Assembly (NCBI GenBank): GCA_012032575.1
Contig: JAAUSP010000372.1
Span: 1 to 7,544, forward strand
DNA length: 7,544 bases
Direction: 5' to 3'
DNA from: Anaerolineales bacterium
Lineage (GTDB): Bacteria; Chloroflexota; Anaerolineae; 4572-78; J111
The notes beneath the pieces are model-generated. The model worked only from the letters and a program-made list of their open reading frames with translations, searched no databases and had not been told where the DNA came from. A program made the position numbers and the translations under genes. The stretch's first letter is position 1; every line of letters begins with the position of its first letter. Shown here piece by piece: positions 1-4,435 of the stretch.

Positions 1-1
1 C

Positions 2-67
2 GGTTATCGGTTGTTTAAGGACGGTAATTCGGTCCTAATGGACACGCTTGGACGACATCTTTATTAA
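2..67 (+). CDS. 3' end of an unrelated gene, possibly a transposase (partial)
   Basis: An open frame enters from the left edge in frame 2 and gives 21 residues, beginning GYRLFKDGNS and ending TLGRHLY, before a TAA at 65-67. I do not recognise the family. The reason to call it coding is context: about 60 nt later the sequence passes abruptly into the interior of a minus-strand secreted-protein gene. That is the layout expected if a mobile element, with a transposase ending near its terminus, inserted into that gene. A transposase identity is therefore an inference from position, not from motifs. It could also be chance open frame or the tail of any other gene. Confidence 0.35.
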   Translation, partial: GYRLFKDGNSVLMDTLGRHLY

Positions 68-1211
68 TGTACTTGTTCTGTCGACTTCTATCACCCTCTA
101 CTGCCCTTCTCTCCGACAGACTGCTAGCCCAAAAAACCACCGTTGCCGCTGGTGGCAGTGGCTCCTGTGCCGCTTTCGGTGATAACCACGCCGCTGATAC
201 CGTTTCCCTGATTATCGCTAACGCGCCCACTGACCAGAGCGCCCACAGTAACGGTCTGTTCGCGCCAATCGCCGGGCATATCAATATCATTCTGGTAGCT
301 CTCGTTGATTTTTGCCAGGTACGCGCCCGCACCACATAGATATGGCCCGCCTGTCCGTTAAAGGAGCCGCTGGTATTGGTACTGCTTTTGCCCTGGAGGG
401 TAGTCCAATTGCTGGTCGTTGCCTCCCGATATTGCACCTCGTATCCCTTTAGCGACCACGAGGGCGCTACCCCGCTGCCCGACCAGTTCAAATTTACCAA
501 TGTGCCGCTGGGGTTGGCCGTGAGCGTGGTGGTCGGTACGGGGGCAACGTGGGCCGCGTCAAAATAAACCATATCCAAGTCGGTATGATTAACCGAGTCA
601 TTCTCCGGGGCCTGCACTTTGGCAAAAACGGTAATGGTGCCGGCCTGGGCAGTGGCGGCCACATCCAAATAAACCCAGGCTTTGTCGTTGGAGTCGGTGG
701 CGCTCCAGATAACGTTGGGACTGGTCGGGTCGGTCCCGCCGGTGGGATCAATGCCGACCCGTTTGACCATTTTGCCGTTGCTGTCGGGGTAGCCGGGACC
801 GCGCCAATAGGTGACGATGGGAATATCAAATCCGTAGCCCTGGCCGGGGGTAAGGCCCGTGATTTGTTGATAAATACCGGCATCAAACTTGTAGGAGGAC
901 CACATATTTTGAGAGCGATTACCCTCGATATGGTAGTCAATCCCCCCAAACGACAGGGCAAACTGAACCGAACTCATCCAGTGCAGCTTTTTGGCATTCA
1001 GATCGGCATCGTGGGTTCCGGCGGCAATAAAGAACGGCTGCCAGCCGCTGGCAATCTTTTCATTTTGGCCGTTCCAGGTGCGGCCAGGAATATCGAGGTA
1101 AGGATCGTTGAGGCCGCTGTTGGTTAAAATATTGGTGGCTAAAGCGGTCAAGGGTACAAGTAAGGCAGTGAGGCTCAGAGTGAGGGCGAGGGTGCATTTT
1201 AAGGATTTCAT
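15..1211 (-). CDS. Secreted carbohydrate-binding-like protein with Fn3 domain; frameshifted and 3'-truncated
   Basis: The start is the ATG at 1211-1209, preceded by GGAG (1221-1218) at 6-nt spacing. An earlier in-frame ATG would put the leader hairpins inside the gene. Residues 1-25 form a signal peptide (KSLK, hydrophobic core, cleavage after ALA). Residues 27-222 resemble a beta jelly-roll carbohydrate-binding domain (NSGLNDPYLD at the start, DLDMVYFDAAHV at the end), and residues 225-300 an Fn3 domain (LNWSGSG, GYEVQYRE, IYVVRART). At K301, on an A5 run (309-313), the natural frame is lost. With one more A the reading continues KINESYQND... into VSGRVSDNQGNGISGVV, a carboxypeptidase-regulatory-like start, and then stops at 124-126 at the junction. 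In the raw frame the tail to the stop at 15-17 is out-of-frame noise. Likely exported and glycan-binding by domain type; the substrate is unknown. Probably non-functional or truncated as assembled. Confidence 0.72.
   Translation of the reverse strand: MKSLKCTLALTLSLTALLVPLTALATNILTNSGLNDPYLDIPGRTWNGQNEKIASGWQPFFIAAGTHDADLNAKKLHWMSSVQFALSFGGIDYHIEGNRSQNMWSSYKFDAGIYQQITGLTPGQGYGFDIPIVTYWRGPGYPDSNGKMVKRVGIDPTGGTDPTSPNVIWSATDSNDKAWVYLDVAATAQAGTITVFAKVQAPENDSVNHTDLDMVYFDAAHVAPVPTTTLTANPSGTLVNLNWSGSGVAPSWSLKGYEVQYREATTSNWTTLQGKSSTNTSGSFNGQAGHIYVVRARTWQKSTRATRMILICPAIGANRPLLWALWSVGALAIIRETVSAAWLSPKAAQEPLPPAATVVFWASSLSERRAVEGDRSRQNKYINKDVVQACPLGPNYRP
77..127. mobile_element. Putative mobile-element end: subterminal hairpin and junction at CTAG
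   Basis: A 7-bp inverted repeat TCTGTCG (77-83) / CGACAGA (114-120) lies between the plus-strand stop at 67 and the point (about 124-127, CTAG) where homology-like coding content of the minus-strand secreted protein begins. Repaired for its frameshift, the minus-strand protein reads as a sensible repeat fold up to GGFLG and then meets TAG exactly at this CTAG. The boundary could be the right end of an insertion sequence, and CTAG is a target used by some IS5-family elements. No second end is inside the window, so neither terminal repeats nor a target duplication can be confirmed. The hairpin could equally be a terminator for the leftmost gene. Confidence 0.35.
307..314 (-). other. Frame lesion at A5 run (octamer CAAAAATC) in secreted-protein gene
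   Basis: On the minus strand the codons run TGG CAA AAA TCA and lead into low-complexity nonsense. Reading -1 after AAA (or adding one A) gives TGG CAA AAA ATC AAC GAG and about 60 residues of plausible beta-rich extracellular protein. The lesion is a one-base deletion in a homopolymer. The same octamer carries the lesion at 6685-6692. Confidence 0.75.
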
Positions 1212-1373
1212 GACAAACTCCACACATAATAAAAAGTCCCCTGCACATCTGGCCTTCTGATAAGGCACAAAGACAGGGGACGTTTGAACGCATTCAAAGC
1301 AGCGAAACGACCGAGATAAAGGCCAGAATTTTAATGGGGGGCCGCCTCACACACCGGCGGCGCTGCTCGATTT
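1212..1373 (-). ncRNA. Structured 5' leader with alternative stems: candidate attenuator or riboswitch
   Basis: From the predicted start (about 1372) to the ATG at 1211 the leader is about 160 nt. The stems visible in transcript order are: a long-range stem AGCAGCG (1367-1361) with CGCTGCT (1304-1298); inside it GCCGCC (1361-1356) with GGCGGC (1346-1341), loop 9; TTTGAA (1298-1293) with TTCAAA (1288-1283), loop 4; and a terminator-like hairpin (1281-1236). TCTGGCCTT (1327-1319) is perfectly complementary over 9 nt to AAGGCCAGA (1256-1248), which forms part of the inner arm of the terminator-like hairpin. The two foldings therefore compete. None of the consensus elements I know for common riboswitches (c-di-GMP-I, cobalamin, TPP, SAM, fluoride) is evident. 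Regulation by attenuation is an inference. Confidence 0.45.
1231..1281 (-). terminator. Intrinsic-terminator-like hairpin in the leader
   Basis: On the minus strand GTCCCCTG (1281-1274) pairs perfectly with CAGGGGAC (1243-1236). A nested GCCTT (1266-1262) / AAGGC (1256-1252) hairpin sits inside, and TTTTT (1235-1231) follows directly. The U-run exists only in the minus direction. The hairpin lies downstream of the predicted promoter and only about 20 nt before the secreted-protein ATG, so it would stop transcription before the gene. It could alternatively be a late terminator for the minus-strand gene ending at 1472. Confidence 0.55.
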
Positions 1374-1379
1374 GTTAAG

Positions 1380-1407
1380 ATTATATCAGATTTTAAGGCT
1401 ATTACAA
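1380..1407 (-). promoter_or_regulatory. Extended -10 promoter for the secreted-protein gene
   Basis: Read on the minus strand: -35 TTGTAA (1407-1402), 16-nt spacer, then TGA-TATAAT with a consensus -10 at 1385-1380 and an extended TGn element. The predicted start is about 1372-1373, which leaves the structured leader downstream. It is the best sigma-70-type match in this intergenic region. Confidence 0.6.
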
Positions 1408-1426
1408 CCGAGGCAAAAGTCCCAAA

Positions 1427-1459
1427 GGGGAGAGTAGGGAGTAGGGAACACCCCTCCCC
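1427..1459 (-). terminator. Weak hairpin downstream of the PPExR-repeat gene
   Basis: GGGGAG (1427-1432) and CTCCCC (1454-1459) are complementary, 6 bp with a loop of about 21 nt. On the minus strand the hairpin begins about 13 nt after the stop codon at 1472 and is followed by TTTGGGACTTTTG. A modest intrinsic terminator is plausible, but the U-tract is interrupted. Confidence 0.35.
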
Positions 1460-1482
1460 ACCTTCTATCTTCTAATTTCTAT
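1432..1482. repeat. Heptamer tandem repeats (GAGTAGG x2; CTTCTAT-type x3)
   Basis: Two exact GAGTAGG units occupy 1432-1445. A second array reads CTTCTAT (1462-1468), CTTCTAA (1469-1475), TTTCTAT (1476-1482). The second array contains the stop codon (1474-1472) of the minus-strand gene. On that strand each unit carries TAG, so three units place stops in successive frames. Confidence 0.6.
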
Positions 1483-2068
1483 TTTCGGGGGAAAGCGGCG
1501 GGGCCACGGCGCGGCTGCCGAGCCAATCTAACAACTGTTCCACCGCCCAGCGATGTTCGGGGGCTAACTCGTCCAGGATAAATTTTTGGCGCTCACCAGC
1601 CAGAATTTTGCGCAGAACCGACCCCACCGCCCGAATTTCCGGCGGTAAGTTTTCGTCGTCGGCCAGTTGTCCGGTCAGAGTCCAAAGCTGCTGCCACAGC
1701 ATGATTTCGCCGGAGCAGGCTTCGGCTGTCTTTTCCACAAGTTCCTCAAAGGTCAGGCCGACCGGTTCAGATTCATCGCTTTCGGGCATGGGCGCGTCAA
1801 TCTGGTCCAGCGTGTCCCAGATGATTTCGGCCAGTTCCGGCGTCAGCGCCTCGGCCAGCTTGATGGGGTCACGCTCGCCTTGCAGAATCCGGGACAGGAC
1901 GCGGGTGAAATCACGCATCTCCGGCGGGGCCAAATCGCCGTTGGCAATTTGGGCCAGTGGCAGCGCTACCTGACCCAGAGGCACAATGCCCTTGGCCGCA
2001 GCCACCGTCATCGTGACCAGTTTTTCTATTTTTTCGGTGAGGTCGTCCTCAGAAGTTTGTTCAAACAT
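1472..2068 (-). CDS. Acidic protein with two PPExR...ILxGER repeats, unknown function
   Basis: 198 residues from the ATG at 2068-2066 (MFEQTSEDDL) to TAG at 1474-1472. There is no signal peptide or membrane segment, so it is probably cytoplasmic. It contains an internal duplication. Copy A (about 36-87) has LAPPEMR at 46-52, VLSRILQGER at 57-66 and LTPELAE. Copy B (about 127-180) has LPPEIR at 141-146, VLRKILAGER at 151-160 and LAPEHRW. An acidic linker (PESDESE) separates them. I do not recognise a named domain; a small helical module is likely. An upstream in-frame ATG at 2158 would add residues encoded by heptamer repeats and would lie upstream of the -10, so it is rejected. No Shine-Dalgarno precedes the ATG, which fits the -10 box ending only 9 nt upstream. 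It is divergent from the kinase genes, but a functional link is unproven. Confidence 0.7.
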   Translation of the reverse strand: MFEQTSEDDLTEKIEKLVTMTVAAAKGIVPLGQVALPLAQIANGDLAPPEMRDFTRVLSRILQGERDPIKLAEALTPELAEIIWDTLDQIDAPMPESDESEPVGLTFEELVEKTAEACSGEIMLWQQLWTLTGQLADDENLPPEIRAVGSVLRKILAGERQKFILDELAPEHRWAVEQLLDWLGSRAVAPPLSPENRN

Positions 2069-2077
2069 AAGGACTGA

Positions 2078-2106
2078 ATTATAACACCACCCCCTCCAAT
2101 CTCCAA
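2078..2106 (-). promoter_or_regulatory. Extended -10 promoter giving a near-leaderless mRNA
   Basis: On the minus strand TGT-TATAAT places a consensus -10 at 2083-2078 with the extended TGn motif. TTGGAG (2106-2101) lies 17 nt upstream as a weak -35 (three of six matches). The ATG at 2068 begins 9 nt after the -10, so transcription would start within a few bases of the start codon. The -35 hexamer lies within a heptamer repeat unit. Confidence 0.55.
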
Positions 2107-2122
2107 CCTTCCAACCTCCCAT
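2094..2122. repeat. Degenerate heptamer array (CTCCAAY)
   Basis: Successive units are CTCCAAT (2094-2100), CTCCAAC (2101-2107), CTTCCAAC (2108-2115, one base longer) and CTCCCAT (2116-2122). It lies in the divergent intergenic region and supplies the -35-like element of the minus-strand promoter. Confidence 0.5.
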
Positions 2123-2146
2123 TTTTCCTCCCATTGAATTTTTGAG

Positions 2147-2152
2147 TATAAT
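2147..2152 (+). promoter_or_regulatory. -10 box for the GAF-kinase genes
   Basis: A consensus TATAAT lies about 95 nt upstream of the kinase ATG at 2248, pointing toward it. No good -35 is visible at 16-18 nt upstream (TTTCCT-like). A small CCAGG (2174-2178) / CCTGG (2184-2188) hairpin is in the predicted leader. AAAGG at 2236-2240 is the likely ribosome-binding site, 7 nt before the ATG. Confidence 0.45.
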
Positions 2153-2247
2153 GCCCAAGCCGTATACTGGCCACCAGGAGCTACCTGGCTAAAACTCTGC
2201 TGTTTTTTACATCCACTCCGTGGGAGAATTGCGGTAAAGGCTGGGTT

Positions 2248-4269
2248 ATGGAAAGAGATCGGGTGTTGGACGCATCGCTGGCAGAAGGAGAAGACCCGGG
2301 TGAGTTATTGCTTGAGGCCAGGCGGCGGGCCACCCTGCTCAATGCAGCGGCTCAGGTTAGCCGCACCATTTCCTCGATTTTTGACCTCAATACCTTGCTC
2401 ACCCGCACCGTAGATATTATTTGCGATGAGTACGGTTTTTATTATGCCGGTATCTTTTTGATCGAACCCCTGGCCGACGGCAAACTGTGGGCCATCCTCA
2501 AAGCTGGGCGCGGCAAGGCGGGCCGGATCATGATCGAGAACCACCACAAGCTGGAAGTGGGCGGGCGTTCGATGATTGGGGCCTGCACCGCGCTGAATGA
2601 GGCCCGCATTGCGCTCGACGTGGGCAAAGAAGCGGTCTGGTTTAATAACCCCTTTTTGCCCGACACCCGCTCGGAAATGGCCCTGCCGCTGGCGATTGGC
2701 GGGGCGGTTATCGGCGCGTTGACGGTGCAGAGCACCGCCGAAGCCGCCTTCTCCGCCGAGGACGTTTCTTCGCTCCAGGCTATGGCCGACCAGTTGGCCG
2801 TTGCCATTAACAATGCCCGGCTGCACCAGCAGAATGTGCAGCTTTTCCAGCAAGCCGCTCGCCGGGCCGCGCTGCTGCAAGCCGGGGCGGTGGTCAGCCG
2901 CAACATTACTTCGATTTTAGACCTGGACGAGCTGCTGAACAGTACCGTTGACCTCATCTGCAAAGAATACCGTTTTTATTACGCCGGCATCTTTCTGGTT
3001 GACGACACACCCGACGAAAGCGGCAAATACTGGGCCGTGCTGCGGGCCGGACACGGTGAGGCCGGGCAGGAGTTGATCCAGCGCGGCCATAAATTAGAGG
3101 TGGGCGGCAATTCGATGATCGGCGCGGCGACCGGGCTGAATGAAGCTCGTATTTCGCTCGATGTGGACAGCGAGAAAGTCTGGTATTCCAACCCTGTGCT
3201 GCCGCGCACCCGCTCCGAAATGGCCCTGCCGCTGATCATCAAAGGCCGGGCCATTGGCGCGCTGACCGTGCAAAGCGAGCAGGAAGCCGCGTTTTCCACC
3301 GAAGATATTTCGGCGCTGCAGATGATGGCCGACCAGTTGGCCGTGGCGATCAATAACGCCCGCTTGTTGCAGGCTTTGGAGAAGGCCAATCAGGAACTGG
3401 TCCGCACCAAAACGTTTGAAACGATTGCTACGGCCACCGGCGAGACCATCCATTGGGTCGGCAACAAAGCCGCGCCGATTCCGGCCTGTGTCAGCCGCAC
3501 CCGTGAGGATTTTAGCCGCTTTCTGTATATCGCCGGCCAACTGCTGGCCCGCGCCGGTGACTTGTTCAGCGATGATTCGCTGGCCTACCTGGTGATCGAG
3601 TCCGGTCAGCGTCTGGCCGAACTCAAGCCGGATTTGGCGGCAGGAGTTGAACAACTTAAAAACAAACCCGTCAATAAACTGCGGCGCATGCTCGACGTGG
3701 ACTCGGTGCTGGAAGATTTGGCGATTATCGAGGAAAGCGCCAATACCATCCTGCAAATCAAAGAAGATCTGATTGGCCCGGCTCGCCGTCAAAAATGGGA
3801 AGAAGCCGATATTGTCCAGGTGGTCAAAGACAATATCAAAAGTTTTGCTTTGCCGCCCGGTACCGTTTCCTACAGCATTGATGGTTACATCCCTACCGTG
3901 CGGATAGACCCGGTGCAAATGGGCCGGGTGATCATCAACCTGGTCAAAAATGCCATGGAAGCGATGGAAAATCAACCGTCGCCGCACATTTTTGTCGCCA
4001 TTCGCCAGGAAAATGATGATTTTGTGACGATTGACCTTGCCGATATTGGCTGCGGCATCCCCGAATCAGAATTGACCAAAATCTGGCTGACCTTTCACAC
4101 CAGCAAAGGCAAAAAAGGCGGTACGGGCCTGGGTCTGCCGGCCTGCCTGCAAAGCATGGAGCGCATGGGCGGCAAAATTGATGTCACCAGCCAGGTCGGC
4201 GTTGGCTCAACCTTTACCCTGCATGTACCCATTTACCGTCCCGGCGATAAAATTAATGGTGAATTGTGA
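2248..4269 (+). CDS. Soluble GAF-GAF sensor histidine kinase
   Basis: 673 residues, with no membrane segment or signal peptide, so it is a cytoplasmic sensor that autophosphorylates and passes phosphate to a receiver. Two tandem GAF domains (about 33-195 and 211-373) are near-duplicates, each with FYYAGIFL and LPxTRSEMALPL signatures. A helical region follows with the probable phospho-acceptor H402 in IHWVGNKAAP (N406 and P410 spaced as in HExxNP H-boxes). About 80 extra residues come before the second helix (NTILQIKEDLIGPAR). The catalytic ATPase domain shows N568 (NLVKNAMEAM), G1 D599-IGCG, an F-box-like IWLTFHT at 612-618, and G2 GTGLGL at 625-630. The GAF ligand is unknown. The final residues NGEL and the stop are encoded by the heptamer repeat at 4258-4285, so the original C-terminus may have been altered. 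It is followed at 166 nt by a paralogous hybrid kinase. Confidence 0.9.
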   Translation: MERDRVLDASLAEGEDPGELLLEARRRATLLNAAAQVSRTISSIFDLNTLLTRTVDIICDEYGFYYAGIFLIEPLADGKLWAILKAGRGKAGRIMIENHHKLEVGGRSMIGACTALNEARIALDVGKEAVWFNNPFLPDTRSEMALPLAIGGAVIGALTVQSTAEAAFSAEDVSSLQAMADQLAVAINNARLHQQNVQLFQQAARRAALLQAGAVVSRNITSILDLDELLNSTVDLICKEYRFYYAGIFLVDDTPDESGKYWAVLRAGHGEAGQELIQRGHKLEVGGNSMIGAATGLNEARISLDVDSEKVWYSNPVLPRTRSEMALPLIIKGRAIGALTVQSEQEAAFSTEDISALQMMADQLAVAINNARLLQALEKANQELVRTKTFETIATATGETIHWVGNKAAPIPACVSRTREDFSRFLYIAGQLLARAGDLFSDDSLAYLVIESGQRLAELKPDLAAGVEQLKNKPVNKLRRMLDVDSVLEDLAIIEESANTILQIKEDLIGPARRQKWEEADIVQVVKDNIKSFALPPGTVSYSIDGYIPTVRIDPVQMGRVIINLVKNAMEAMENQPSPHIFVAIRQENDDFVTIDLADIGCGIPESELTKIWLTFHTSKGKKGGTGLGLPACLQSMERMGGKIDVTSQVGVGSTFTLHVPIYRPGDKINGEL

Positions 4270-4354
4270 ATAATGAATTGTGAATTGGGAATGGTCAAGA
4301 ATCTGATAAAGGGCTTCTCGTTAATAATTAGTAATTCACAATTCACAATTCACA
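4258..4354. repeat. Heptamer foldback: TGTGAAT x4 facing ATTCACA x3
   Basis: The left arm has four heptamers, GGTGAAT, TGTGAAT, AATGAAT, TGTGAAT (4258-4285). The right arm has three exact ATTCACA units (4334-4354), the reverse complement of TGTGAAT. They are separated by about 48 nt, including AT-rich sequence. At least 12 bp (4275-4286 with 4333-4344 or 4341-4352) can pair in several registers. The upstream kinase stop (4267-4269) is inside a left-arm unit. A short open frame beginning within the left arm is not credible as a gene. Confidence 0.7.
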
Positions 4355-4395
4355 ATTGTTACGGATTACGCAACATTTTTACAAAACCTTCCGGC

Positions 4396-4428
4396 TATAT
4401 TATCATTACCGTATCCATTACACGAGGA
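4396..4428 (+). promoter_or_regulatory. Possible promoter and strong ribosome-binding site of the hybrid kinase
   Basis: TATATT (4396-4401), overlapping TATTAT (4398-4403), is a passable -10 with no clear -35, so an independent promoter is tentative. GAGGA (4424-4428) is a strong Shine-Dalgarno 7 nt before the ATG at 4436, and it decides the start. Confidence 0.4.
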
Positions 4429-4435
4429 AACCCCT

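Noticed and set aside
84..113. Left-end hairpin considered as an IS200/IS605 end with a TnpB gene
   Set aside because: The plus-strand tail lacks the zinc-ribbon and DRDxNAA-type motif expected at a TnpB C-terminus.
549..1127. Open plus-strand frame of about 190 codons opposite the secreted-protein gene
   Set aside because: It is glycine/valine-rich antisense reading, with no ribosome-binding site or domain. The minus strand has a signal peptide and domain structure.
1212..1373. Leader considered as a c-di-GMP-I or cobalamin riboswitch
   Set aside because: The conserved core sequences of those classes are not seen, so only an unnamed candidate is reported.
2069..2158. N-terminal extension of the PPExR-repeat protein to an upstream ATG
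   Set aside because: The added residues (GGKMGGWKVGDW-like) are translated repeat, and the ATG lies upstream of the predicted promoter.
3094..3987. Long minus-strand open frame opposite the first kinase
   Set aside because: The plus strand carries unmistakable GAF and ATPase motifs. The antisense frame is composition-driven.
4334..4354. Repeats considered as a CRISPR array
   Set aside because: The units are 7 nt, contiguous and without spacers.
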